DNA of 28,460 nt from an uncultured Bacillaceae bacterium (GCA_937995745.1 CALKIU010000066.1:1-28460); one strand, 5' to 3'; counted from the first letter of the stretch, positions 15,398 through 22,774 are shown. Numbers and translations are program-made. The notes: generated from the letters alone by a model not told the origin.

Positions 15398-15420
15398 ATT
15401 CTCATTGAGAATGATTCTCT
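15398..15420 (-). promoter_or_regulatory. Fur box (two overlapping inverted repeats) before feoA
   Basis: On the plus strand ATTCTCA-T-TGAGAAT (15398-15412) is a perfect 7-1-7 palindrome. TGAGAAT-G-ATTCTCT (15406-15420) overlaps it and matches the Fur/PerR-type 7-1-7 site (TGATAATNATTATCA) with G/C substitutions. It lies downstream of T/A-rich promoter-like sequence (TTATAT near 15424-15429 on the minus strand), so bound Fur would block initiation. Iron repression of feoAB is the known pattern. Confidence 0.8.
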
Positions 15421-15639
15421 TTCTATATAACACATTTTTTCAGTTTATATCAGTGCCAAAAGTCACAAATTATTTTCGTTCAGCCGGTTCTTGGGCTCTG
15501 TTTGAAAATTTGTCAAAAATTCAAAGGAAGTTTTCTTTATTTCCGGCAATGTTTTAAGCGGTGCCGAATACATATAAAATGAGACAATCGGCCATTTCCC
15601 CAATCGAATTGGGAATCCGTCCGTTTTGGGAGGAACTGC

Positions 15640-16314
15640 ATGTTTTTTCTTAAAATCGACCGCGACCTGGAACTCCGACTTATTCACCTTTGCGACAGTC
15701 TGAACCTGTTTAAGCTTGTGGATGAAAACAGGCGGCATTTGCGAACGTGGCTTCCCTGGGTCGATAATCTCCTGTTTCCGCAGCAATATGTTCCCGTCAT
15801 CCGGCAATGGCTGTTTGAATATGTCAATGGCACGGGACTCCGGGCAGGCATCTATTTCCGGGGAAAATTGGCCGGCTGTGTTGAACTGGCCGGTATCGAT
15901 TTTTATAACAGGCAGGCAACGATTGGCTATTTCTTGGGGAAAAATCATGAAGGAAAAGGAGTCATGACCCGTGCTGTCAAAGCTTTAATTGACTTTTCAT
16001 TTCTCCGCCTCCGTTTAAACCGTCTGGAAATCCGCGCCGGAGAAAAAAACGCCAGAAGCCGCGCCGTTGCCGAAAGATTGGGTTTTACAATGGAGGGAAT
16101 GATCCGTCAAGGAGAATTTTTGCACGGCCGTTATCAGGACGTTGCCATTTACGGTTTGCTCAGAGAAGAATGGCTGGCAACAAATCCCGAAAATGTCAGC
16201 CATCTTTGCCCGCTTCCCTCTTCCGGCGCAAAAACGGTTTTGATCCGCCAGAAAGACCTTCCCAGCCTCCCCATGTTCCCGGATAAAGACGGTCGGGGCT
16301 GTGCAAAGCCTTGA
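15640..16314 (+). CDS. GNAT acetyltransferase of the RimL/YdaF type (224 aa)
   Basis: The ATG follows GGGAGGAAC closely. This is a Gcn5-related N-acetyltransferase: LRTWLPWVDN near 34-43 is typical of the RimL group, GIYFRGKLAG and VELAGIDFYN form the central strands, GYFLGKNHEGKGVMTRAV (96-113) carries the acetyl-CoA pyrophosphate loop, and NRLEIRAGEKNARSRAVAER with LGFTMEGMIR follows. Substrates in the family include ribosomal protein N-termini and other amines; none can be named here. The usual end is near residue 180 (REEWLA). A further 44 residues follow (about 181-224), Pro- and basic-rich and unlike the domain, which suggests a lost stop codon. No operon partner is seen. Confidence 0.88.
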   Translation: MFFLKIDRDLELRLIHLCDSLNLFKLVDENRRHLRTWLPWVDNLLFPQQYVPVIRQWLFEYVNGTGLRAGIYFRGKLAGCVELAGIDFYNRQATIGYFLGKNHEGKGVMTRAVKALIDFSFLRLRLNRLEIRAGEKNARSRAVAERLGFTMEGMIRQGEFLHGRYQDVAIYGLLREEWLATNPENVSHLCPLPSSGAKTVLIRQKDLPSLPMFPDKDGRGCAKP

Positions 16315-16510
16315 TATTTTCCGCTCCGTCTTATCTTTCTGGACCCGGGCAATGTCCCAAATTGTTGTGTTCCCTTCCGCAAACGCGTCTTGTTTTTGCT
16401 GCTCCCCCTTATTTCTTCTGCAAAATATATCACTCTTTGAAACCATCTGTTCCAAAAATTTTAAAGCATCTCTGTACATAATCGGCCGCATTTATAATAA
16501 AATAGAGGTA

Positions 16511-16560
16511 ACATTCTTATGCCAAGAATGTTTGACCGATTGATTTTTGCACTATATAAT
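16511..16560 (+). promoter_or_regulatory. SigA promoter with upstream palindrome, CorC-type gene
   Basis: TTGACC (16532-16537), a 17-base spacer and TATAAT (16555-16560) form a strong vegetative promoter, giving a start near 16567 and a leader of about 296 bases. Directly upstream is a perfect inverted repeat, ACATTCTT-ATGCC-AAGAATGT (16511-16531), touching the -35. It may be an operator or the 3' hairpin of upstream RNA. Confidence 0.75.
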
Positions 16561-16566
16561 TTTCTT

Positions 16567-16862
16567 ATTATCTTAAATTTTTAATAGTGGAGATTCGAGG
16601 TGGTAAGATGGGACAGTCTGTCTTATCAGAGCATTAGCGAATCAGGGCAAAGCATTTAAAACAAGTTAAAAATAAACAACCAACGCTCTTCCTTGCCTCA
16701 CAGCGATTCATGCCATCCTTCTATATAAAAGGCAAAATAATTTGAAAACAGAGCTGTGAAGGCATGGCGGTGCAAGTGTAATCTTTAAAAATATAAGTAT
16801 ATATTTTTTAATTCATTAGGAGGTGACTCCTTGCTCGTTTTATACGAGACAAGGAAACTTAT
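16567..16862 (+). promoter_or_regulatory. Structured 5' leader of the CorC-type gene
   Basis: Three structures can be drawn. First, GATTCG (16592-16597) and CGAATC (16638-16643) enclose a small ORF (16608-16637, 9 codons) behind GAGGTGG. Second, TGCC-T-CACAGC (16694-16704) pairs with GCTGTG-AA-GGCA (16753-16764), while CATGCC (16709-16714) in its loop can pair with GGCATG (16761-16766), giving a pseudoknot or a switch. Third, CCTTGCTCGT and ACGAG-A-CAAGG (16829-16854) form a 10-bp hairpin between a perfect SD, AGGAGGTGA (16818-16826), and the TTG start. A second small ORF, 14 codons (16831-16875), starts behind that SD and overlaps the real start. It does not match the M-box or yybP-ykoY motifs as I know them. 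Confidence 0.55.
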
Positions 16863-18263
16863 TTGGACATATTAAACTTGGTTGTTTTAGCCATTTTGAT
16901 AGCCCTGACGGCGTTTTTTGTCGCTTCTGAATTTGCCATCATCCGCATCAGAAGCACAAGGGTGGACCAATTGATTGAAGAAGGCAACAAAAATGCTGTT
17001 GCAGTCAAAAAAGTCATTACAAACCTTGACGAATATTTGTCAGCCTGTCAATTGGGAATTACCGTAACAGCCTTGGGAATCGGTTGGCTCGGGGAACCGG
17101 CGGTCGCAAGACTTTTGGAACCGTTATTAATCAAAATAAATGTTCCCCAAGGAATGACCCATGCGCTTGCCATTACAATCACTTTTATCTTAATTACGTT
17201 TCTTCACGTTGTTGTCGGCGAGCTGGCCCCGAAGACTGTGGCGATCAACAAGGCAGAAACAATCAGTTTGCTGTTCGCCCGGCCGTTGATATGGTTCTAC
17301 CGCTTGTTCCGTCCGTTCATATGGGCATTAAACGGTTCATCGCGAATGATTATCCGCCTGTTCGGAATGAAGCCGGTTGCCGAGAATGAAATGGCACATT
17401 CGGAAGAAGAATTGCGCCTCATTTTGTCAGAAAGCTATAAAAGCGGCGAAATCAACCAGTCTGAATTTAAATTCGTCAATAAAATTTTTGAATTTGACGA
17501 CCGGATCGCCAAAGAAATCATGGTTCCCCGGACGGAAATGGTCACACTGTCAAAAGACGATACCATTCAAGACACCTTGGAAATTATGAATCGGGAAAAA
17601 TTCACCCGGTATCCGATTGTTGACGGCGACAAGGACCACGTCATCGGATTAATCAATATTAAAGAAATAATGGCCGAATTAGTGAGAAATCCTGAAATAG
17701 CAACACACACGCTGGAATCGTATGCCCGGCCTATTATTCGGGTCATTGATTCCACACCCCTTTCCGAACTGCTTGTCAAGATGCAAAAAGAGAGGATTCA
17801 CATGGCCATATTAATGGATGAATATGGGGGAACATCAGGGCTTGTTACGGTTGAAGATATAATTGAGGAGATTGTCGGTGAAATTCGCGATGAATTCGAT
17901 ATCGACGAAGTTCCGGAAATTCAACAAATTGACGAAAACCATTATATAATCGATTCAAAAGTATTGCTCAGTGAAATCAACGAACTGTTAAATATAAACA
18001 TTGACAACGAAGATATTGACACAATCGGCGGATGGATATTGGCGGAAAATTACGATGTCAAAGAAGGAGATTCATTCGTATACGATTCATATCGCTTTAC
18101 AGTCATAAAAATGGATGACCACCATATTAGATTTATCGAAGTCAAAAAATTGCCCGATGAACAGCTTGAATTGCCTTTCGAACATCAAGGGCTTCAACAA
18201 GAGACAGAAGAAAAAGCTCTGAAAAAACAAGTTTCGCTCACAAACTCGTCCGTCGTTTCATAA
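16863..18263 (+). CDS. CNNM/CorC-type hemolysin-like transporter (466 aa)
   Basis: This protein of the HlyC/CorC (CNNM-like) family is linked to Mg2+/Co2+ efflux. Residues 1 to about 190 are the DUF21/CNNM membrane domain with four helices: ILNLVVLAILIALTAFFVAS with FAIIRIRSTRVDQL, then YLSACQLGITVTALGIGWLG, a helix near 100-120 and FLHVVVGELAPKTVA. Two CBS domains follow (about 205-330), starting at VNKIFEFDDRIAKEIMVPR and ending in EYGGTSGLVTVEDIIEEIVG. The CorC/HlyC transporter-associated domain ends the protein (about 355-435). Length is full. The TTG start is close to a weak AAGGAAA; the strongest SD lies 37 bases upstream, across a hairpin. The long leader suggests regulated expression, possibly by metal. 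The acidic, Gln-rich tail has no family match. Confidence 0.92.
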   Translation: MDILNLVVLAILIALTAFFVASEFAIIRIRSTRVDQLIEEGNKNAVAVKKVITNLDEYLSACQLGITVTALGIGWLGEPAVARLLEPLLIKINVPQGMTHALAITITFILITFLHVVVGELAPKTVAINKAETISLLFARPLIWFYRLFRPFIWALNGSSRMIIRLFGMKPVAENEMAHSEEELRLILSESYKSGEINQSEFKFVNKIFEFDDRIAKEIMVPRTEMVTLSKDDTIQDTLEIMNREKFTRYPIVDGDKDHVIGLINIKEIMAELVRNPEIATHTLESYARPIIRVIDSTPLSELLVKMQKERIHMAILMDEYGGTSGLVTVEDIIEEIVGEIRDEFDIDEVPEIQQIDENHYIIDSKVLLSEINELLNINIDNEDIDTIGGWILAENYDVKEGDSFVYDSYRFTVIKMDDHHIRFIEVKKLPDEQLELPFEHQGLQQETEEKALKKQVSLTNSSVVS

Positions 18264-18274
18264 TATATAACGCA

Positions 18275-18303
18275 CCCGCAGCACCATGCTGCGGTCTTTT
18301 TTT
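18275..18303 (+). terminator. Terminator of the CorC-type gene
   Basis: CCGCAGC (18276-18282) and GCTGCGG (18288-18294) form a 7-bp stem with a 5-base loop, followed by TCTTTTTTT. Confidence 0.92.
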
Positions 18304-18415
18304 GCGGTCTTTATTTACACATAAATGAACAATTGTTACATTTTATCAATAATTTCCCCTCTCCTGGTTACCCTAAACAATATCATCATCAAAATATGGT
18401 AAAGGAGAGAAAACA

Positions 18416-19054
18416 TTGAAAAAGTTTGTGCTTATTCTTGTTATCATTTTTTTAGCAAGCACACAGCCAACATCCGTCCACGCCGAAACCCTGTCTCTCA
18501 AAGACGGGCCGCAAACAGAAAACGTCCGCGAACAGCCGAAAAGACGGATTGAAAAAGACAAAGCGGACGAGCTGACAAGACGCGGATATACAAAAAAAGA
18601 AATTTTTATGGCAGCTCTTATTTCACACAAAGCAAACAAAAATATTGAGGACGTGCTTGCTCTTTACGAAAAGACAAAGTCGTGGGAAAAAACAGCCGAA
18701 CAAATGGGCGTCAACATTCGCGAACTGAAAAAGTTCGATTCCGTCCGAAAATGGAAACATTTAATCGACCAGCACAGCAGCGAGGTTATTGCCTATTTAG
18801 CCAAATATACCGGCCAAAATGAAGAAGATATAAAAAATCTTTTGAAAGACGGAATCAGTTTGCGTTTTCTCACCGGTGCAGCGGCGATGGCCAAACTCAG
18901 CAACCGGAACCTTGATGATATCATCGCCTTCAAAAGGGAAGGAAAAGCTTTTCATGAAATTGCGGATGCCATTAATATAACAAGGGAAGAATTGCAAAAA
19001 GAACTCGAAAAAATCCGGAAAGAAATTGAAGAAATAACAAAAAAGGAAATCTGA
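18416..19054 (+). CDS. Secreted helical two-repeat protein of unknown function (212 aa)
   Basis: The TTG start follows AAAGGAGAG by about 6 bases. A signal peptide (KKFVLILVIIFLA) ends at the likely type I site VHA-ET after residue 23. A charged linker follows, then two copies of one helical repeat of about 54 residues, alignable without gaps. Copy 1 covers about residues 53-106 (GYTKKEIFMAALISHKANKN, IEDVLALYEK, AEQMGVNIRELKK). Copy 2 covers about 145-198 (GISLRFLTGAAAMAKLSNRN, LDDIIAFKREGK, ADAINITREELQK). Shared positions are G, AA, NxN[IL]xD[VI][IL]A, GK or TK, A and REL. The C-terminus is a Lys/Glu-rich helix. It lacks Cys and enzymatic motifs. It lies alone, with its own terminator. I do not recognise a named family; a cell-wall or extracellular scaffold is conceivable. 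Confidence 0.8.
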   Translation: MKKFVLILVIIFLASTQPTSVHAETLSLKDGPQTENVREQPKRRIEKDKADELTRRGYTKKEIFMAALISHKANKNIEDVLALYEKTKSWEKTAEQMGVNIRELKKFDSVRKWKHLIDQHSSEVIAYLAKYTGQNEEDIKNLLKDGISLRFLTGAAAMAKLSNRNLDDIIAFKREGKAFHEIADAINITREELQKELEKIRKEIEEITKKEI

Positions 19055-19069
19055 ACCGTTTCAAGCGTT

Positions 19070-19104
19070 ATTCCACAGCCTCGCAACGGGCGGTGGAATT
19101 TTTT
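19070..19104 (+). terminator. Terminator of the secreted repeat protein gene
   Basis: ATTCCAC (19070-19076) and GTGGAAT (19093-19099) form a 7-bp stem with further GC pairing inside the loop, then a T run to 19104. Confidence 0.85.
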
Positions 19105-19351
19105 CTCTAAGCGCCCTTTTCGTCTCCATGCACAATTTTCTACAAAAGAATGCTCCAACTCTTTTTCTCTCCGCCGCTACTGCCGGACATTCACGGCCAA
19201 TTCTGCGACATTGCCTTCTGCCAAAAGCAAAAAAGAAAAATCCGCAAATGTCCCGCTTTGGAACGGTTTTGTTGCCGAAACGGTTTTTTAATATCTTTTC
19301 GCCGATAAGAACAAATCAAGTAATAGTTAATCCCGGAATTTAAACGGCTCC
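19105..19351. other. Interval without a convincing gene
   Basis: Short frames here lack SD sequences and protein-like composition. I see no repeat, promoter or RNA fold that stands out. Confidence 0.4.
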
Positions 19352-19399
19352 AAAAAAAGCAAAAACTGTCCACAAAGCTAAAAAGCTTTTTGGACAGTT
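19352..19399 (-). terminator. Terminator of the tRNA operon
   Basis: On the minus strand AACTGTCCA (19399-19391) and TGGACAGTT (19372-19364) close an extended stem with AAAGCT/AGCTTT pairing inside it, followed by TTTGCTTTTTTT. It lies just after the last tRNA, tRNA-Ile. Confidence 0.9.
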
Positions 19400-19411
19400 C
19401 CGTAAAAGTAG

Positions 19412-19485
<74 letters not shown>

Positions 19486-19493
19486 GTTAATTA

Positions 19494-19570
19494 TGGGGCG
19501 ACTGGTGGGAATCGAACCCACGCGTGTCGGAGCCACAATCCGATGCGTTAACCACTTCGCCACAGCCGCC
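19494..19570 (-). tRNA. tRNA-His (GTG)
   Basis: It begins GGCGGCTGTGGCGAAG; the first G is the extra G-1 that pairs with C73, the hallmark of tRNA-His. The anticodon GTG sits in the loop ATTGTGG, the T loop is TTCGATT, and CCA is encoded at the 3' end. Confidence 0.97.
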
Positions 19571-19611
19571 ATGATCTGTATTTTGCAACAAAACTTTTTG
19601 TTTGTTTTATA

Positions 19612-19704
19612 TGGCGGAGGAAGCGGGATTCGAACCCACGCGCGGCCATACGACCGCCTATCGGTTTTCGAGACCGACCCCTTCAACCACTTGGGTATTC
19701 CTCC
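19612..19704 (-). tRNA. tRNA-Ser (CGA)
   Basis: A 93-base tRNA with GGAGGAA/TTCCTCC acceptor, anticodon CGA in loop CTCGAAA, and a long variable arm (GGCGGTCGTATGGCCGC region) as in class II serine tRNAs. Discriminator G and CCA are encoded. CGA decodes UCG, which is usually also read by Ser-UGA. Confidence 0.95.
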
Positions 19705-19725
19705 GAATGGTTAAATTAAAGATAG

Positions 19726-19799
19726 TAGCGGCGGAGGGGATCGAACCCACGACCTCACGGGTATGAACCGTACGCTCTAGCCATCTGAGCTACGCCGCC
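19726..19799 (-). tRNA. tRNA-Met (CAT, elongator)
   Basis: GGCGGCG acceptor, D arm GCTCAGATGGCTAGAGC, anticodon CAT, T loop TTCGATC. The G1-T72 pair and overall sequence match the elongator tRNA-Met of bacilli rather than fMet or Ile2. CCA is not encoded. Confidence 0.9.
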
Positions 19800-19823
19800 A
19801 TAAAACTAATAAATAAAGATTGA

Positions 19824-19896
19824 TGCCGGCAAGAGGAGTCGAACCCCCAACCTTCTGATTACGATTCAGCTGCTCTACCAATTGAGCTATGCCGGC
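19824..19896 (-). tRNA. tRNA-Thr (CGT)
   Basis: GCCGGCA acceptor, D arm GCTCAATTGGTAGAGC, anticodon loop ATCGTAA with CGT, T loop TTCGACT. CCA is not encoded. It is the first gene of the tRNA operon, and CGT reads ACG codons. Confidence 0.93.
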
Positions 19897-19949
19897 CCGA
19901 GAAATAGTGAACTTGACTCTGTGAGCAATGCTCCTTCCGACACCATAAT

Positions 19950-19978
19950 ATTTTAAATGGTTTCTTTCAAAAAGTCAA
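19950..19978 (-). promoter_or_regulatory. Promoter of the tRNA operon
   Basis: On the minus strand TTGACT (19978-19973), a 17-base spacer and TAAAAT (19955-19950) lie about 55 bases before tRNA-Thr. The match to SigA is strong. Confidence 0.85.
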
Positions 19979-20164
19979 CATTAATTTTTCTTACGAGTAT
20001 GAACCATATGTTACATCAGTATTTCTTTCTCAAAAGCGACGTTTATAATATAACATGTTCCGAATAAACAGTCAACTGCAGCGAATCGTTTCTTTTCCCG
20101 CCGCATTCCGTCCACAAAAGCACAACTTTTCCCTTTTTTCATATCATGCAATTAAGGGGAATAA
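19979..20164. other. Interval between tRNA promoter and terC terminator
   Basis: A/T-rich sequence without a gene-like ORF, SD or inverted repeat that I can support. Confidence 0.4.
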
Positions 20165-20189
20165 CCGGCAGATACCAAACATCTGCCGG
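20165..20189 (-). terminator. Hairpin after terC
   Basis: CCGGCAGAT (20165-20173) and ATCTGCCGG (20181-20189) form a perfect 9-bp stem with a 7-base loop 12 bases past the terC stop. On the minus strand it runs into TTATTCCCC, a poor T run, so termination may be inefficient. Confidence 0.65.
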
Positions 20190-20201
20190 CCGGAACCGTT
20201 G

Positions 20202-20984
20202 CTATGCGGCTTTCTGCACCGGTTCCTTCTTTTTCGAAAAAATCCATCCTCCAACCGCAATCAAAACCAACACTACATAAAAAGCGACCTTCCATGCAAC
20301 AGAATCAGCGAACGCCGCCGGTATAACAGACAATTTTTCATGGGACAGGGTCAAGACCGCCAATTTTACCCCGACCCACCCGACGATTAAATATGCGGCA
20401 ATTTCAAGGCCGGGCCTTTTAGAGAGCAAGGCGACAAACAAATTGGCGGCAAATCTCATCAGAATGATTCCGATCATTCCACCGGTCAGAACAACAAGAA
20501 ACTTTCCGCCATCCATTCCGCCGATCGACGGCAAGCCTGTATTCGGAAGGGTCATCGCTAAAGCAACGGCGGCCAAAATAGAATCGACGGCAAAGGCAAT
20601 ATCTGCAAGTTCGACTTTTAAAACGGTCGTCCACAATCCCGGTTCTTTTTTCGGTTTCAATTTCTTTTCCGGCACTCCGTCTTTGGAATTTTGTTTGTTC
20701 CGGAGAATTTTATATACATTTCGAATTGAAAGGAATAACAGGTAGGCAGCCCCCAGCGCCTGCACCTGCCAAATATTCACAAGAAAAGAAATAATAAACA
20801 GAGCCAAGAACCTGAATATAAAAGCTCCGCCCAACCCGTAAAACAATGCCTTCTTGCGGTTTTTCGGCGACAAAGGTTTAACCATGATTGCCAGCACAAG
20901 GGCATTGTCCGCCGCCAGCAATCCTTCCAACGCAACTAAAATCAGTAAAACTCCGCCATATTCAAGCAATAACCCGATATCCAT
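20202..20984 (-). CDS. TerC-family membrane protein, probably YkoY/MeeY-like (260 aa)
   Basis: This integral membrane protein of the TerC family is linked to Mn(II) export and to metalation of secreted enzymes. The ATG follows GGAGG. Hydrophobic helices with buried acidic residues are visible: LEYGGVLLILVALEGLLAAD with NALVLAIMV, GLGGAFIFRFLALFIISFLV, a helix ending LGAAYLLFLSIRN, VELADIAFAVDSILAAVALA with its Asp pair, and AAYLIVGWVGVKLAVLTLSH. A cytosolic loop (KNKQNSKDGVPEKKLKPKKE region) separates the halves. A yybP-ykoY manganese riboswitch and terminator lie in its leader, so Mn(II) should turn expression on. In B. subtilis, ykoY has the same riboswitch. Length is full. Confidence 0.92.
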   Translation of the reverse strand: MDIGLLLEYGGVLLILVALEGLLAADNALVLAIMVKPLSPKNRKKALFYGLGGAFIFRFLALFIISFLVNIWQVQALGAAYLLFLSIRNVYKILRNKQNSKDGVPEKKLKPKKEPGLWTTVLKVELADIAFAVDSILAAVALAMTLPNTGLPSIGGMDGGKFLVVLTGGMIGIILMRFAANLFVALLSKRPGLEIAAYLIVGWVGVKLAVLTLSHEKLSVIPAAFADSVAWKVAFYVVLVLIAVGGWIFSKKKEPVQKAA

Positions 20985-21110
20985 AGCAACCTCCAGGAAT
21001 TCAAATTTTGCAGGATCGTTTTGAGTGCCCTTTCCTCTGCTCCAAAAAGACGGAAGAACCTATACTTGAAAAATCCCCGGTTTTCAAACACAAAACATAT
21101 GCTTAAACAC

Positions 21111-21149
21111 AAAAAAGACCTTTACCAATGTATAAACATGGCAAAGGTC
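21111..21149 (-). terminator. Riboswitch expression-platform terminator
   Basis: GACCTTT-x-CC (21149-21140 on the minus strand) pairs with GG-x-AAAGGTC (21126-21117), followed by six T. Its 5' strand shares CCTTT with the aptamer's closing stem, so the two are mutually exclusive. Confidence 0.9.
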
Positions 21150-21235
21150 TTGCTAACAACGTTGAACGTTGCCAACAAAGCCGAGAGCATATGCTCTGAC
21201 CTGACGACTTTGTTGTTAAAGCTACTCCCCTTTTT
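21143..21235 (-). ncRNA. yybP-ykoY manganese riboswitch
   Basis: The minus strand reads AAAAAGGGGAGTAGC, then AACAAAGTCGTCA, CGGCTTTGTTGGCAA and GTTAGCAAGACCTTTG. These are the conserved blocks of the Mn(II)-sensing yybP-ykoY aptamer: the GGGGAGTAG and CAAGACC internal loops of the two helical legs. The 5' AAAGG pairs with the 3' CCTTT as P1; formation of P1 blocks the downstream terminator, so Mn(II) binding turns terC on. It lies between the promoter (21273-21301) and terC. Confidence 0.95.
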
Positions 21236-21272
21236 GACATCCTATTCAATTAGAATCGGTTTTGTCACCCTG

Positions 21273-21301
21273 ATTTTAACGCCAATTCTTCCGCCTGTCA
21301 A
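21273..21301 (-). promoter_or_regulatory. Promoter of the terC transcript
   Basis: On the minus strand TTGACA (21301-21296), a 17-base spacer and TAAAAT (21278-21273) lie about 38 bases upstream of the aptamer. A near-consensus SigA promoter that overlaps the intergenic end of spoVR. Confidence 0.9.
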
Positions 21302-21322
21302 TAAAAAACATCCCGGATACAT

Positions 21323-22744
21323 TCAGAGGTACTTACGGTGTACTTCCCTTCCGTCATAAGAGAACAGCATCGTTCTTTCCTCGACTACCGTCTCCACATG
21401 CACTGTCCGGCCCCAAAGTTGATAAATATACGGAAGAACCTTCTCCAAATATTTAATGTCCAATTCGACACCTTCATACCAATGCTTGATATACAATTCC
21501 CCGTTCTTCATATAATCTCCGTCATTGACGGTTAAATACGGGAATCCTCCGTTTACCCGCATATTGACAAGATGGTCGCGGACAGCCTCCCAGTCTTTAT
21601 CCACAATTTTATAATCACGGCCCTGTTTTTGAAACAGATACAAATCTTCCTCCATGATTAAGTCTTTTGTTAGGTAATTCCGCAAAAAGGAGATGTCTGA
21701 TTCCAAAGCCCGCACTTCAAAAATTTTTTCCCGTCCGCTTCCTGGTTTCACTCCCTGTCTTTTCATTTCCTCTGTCGGATTGTCGTATCGTTTTTCAATA
21801 TCCTCGAAAATTTTCAATCCGATATAATACGGGTTGATATTCGTCCGGGATGGCTGAACAACGGCCGCATTTAATTTGGCAAATTCCACCGCTTCGTCTG
21901 AAGTCAAATCCATCTCCCGCAAAATTCTCTGATGCCAATATGTGGCCCATCCTTCGTTCATAATCTTTGTTTCCAACTGGGGCCAAAAATAGAGCATTTC
22001 TTCCCGTATCATAGTCATAATATCCCGCTGCCAATCTTCCAATTCCTTGCTGTAGTGAATAATAAATAAAAGCAAATCTTTTTCAGGCCGCGGAGGGAAT
22101 TTCTTTTTCTTTTTAACCCGTTTCGGCTTTTCTTTTCCCATTGTGTCAAGTTCCCACAAATCATCGTATGGCGTTTTCCGCTTCGGCTCTTCTTCCTCTT
22201 CATATTCATCATCATCTTCCAAAGACCACTCCAACTGCGACCGCAACAACGAAGGGTCGATGTGCTCCTCAATGGAAAGAACGGCATCCAAAAATTTTTC
22301 CACCCGCATCCTTCCGTACTTTATTTCATATTGGCGGATCCGTTCAGCTGTGGCCGCCATACTTTCAACCATGTCTCTTTTCGTATTTTGGAAACGGACA
22401 TTGTTTTTGAAAAAGTCGCTGTGGGCCAAAACATGGGCAACAATTAATTTGTTCTGCACAAGGGAATTGGAATCAAGCAAAAAGGCATAACAAGGGTTGG
22501 AATTGATCACCAATTCGTATATTTTGGACAAACCGAGTTCATATTGAAGTTTCATTTTGTAAAACTGTTTGCCGAAACTCCAATGGGAAAATCTTGTCGG
22601 CATTCCGTATGCGCCAAATGTATATATAATATCCGCCGGACAAATTTCATATCTCATCGGATAAAAATCCAAACCAAATCCGGAGGCAATTTCCGTTATT
22701 TCTTCGATCGCGCGCTCCAACTCTTTATGCCCGTCTATGCGCAA
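21323..22744 (-). CDS. spoVR: SpoVR family sporulation protein (473 aa)
   Basis: A mother-cell protein needed for normal spore cortex formation. The TTG start lies 6 bases after GGAGGAG. Family blocks are near-identical to B. subtilis SpoVR as I recall it: GFGLDFYPMRYEICPADIIY (23-42), GAYGMPTRFSHWSFGKQF, ELVINSNPCYAFLLDSNSLV, NEGWATYWHQRILREMDL, NPYYIGLKIFEDIE and NGGFPYLTVNDGDY. Residues about 176-227 form a lineage-specific acidic then basic linker (DDDEYEEEEEPKRK, then PKRVKKKKKFPP). It is cytosolic; its biochemical activity is not known. A SigE-type promoter (22775-22803) supports mother-cell expression. Length is normal. Confidence 0.96.
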   Translation of the reverse strand: MRIDGHKELERAIEEITEIASGFGLDFYPMRYEICPADIIYTFGAYGMPTRFSHWSFGKQFYKMKLQYELGLSKIYELVINSNPCYAFLLDSNSLVQNKLIVAHVLAHSDFFKNNVRFQNTKRDMVESMAATAERIRQYEIKYGRMRVEKFLDAVLSIEEHIDPSLLRSQLEWSLEDDDEYEEEEEPKRKTPYDDLWELDTMGKEKPKRVKKKKKFPPRPEKDLLLFIIHYSKELEDWQRDIMTMIREEMLYFWPQLETKIMNEGWATYWHQRILREMDLTSDEAVEFAKLNAAVVQPSRTNINPYYIGLKIFEDIEKRYDNPTEEMKRQGVKPGSGREKIFEVRALESDISFLRNYLTKDLIMEEDLYLFQKQGRDYKIVDKDWEAVRDHLVNMRVNGGFPYLTVNDGDYMKNGELYIKHWYEGVELDIKYLEKVLPYIYQLWGRTVHVETVVEERTMLFSYDGREVHRKYL

Positions 22745-22774
22745 GCCTCTCTCCTCCTTCGTACGTCTTTCTAC

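Noticed and set aside
16015..16491. 158-codon minus-strand frame opposite the end of the GNAT gene
   Set aside because: Most of it is antisense to a clear domain and no SD precedes the start; the first 50 codons look somewhat protein-like but are not enough.
16801..16862. M-box magnesium riboswitch suggested by ATTAGGAGGTGACTCCT
   Set aside because: The string resembles the M-box start, but the rest of the aptamer does not follow; the coding region begins too soon.
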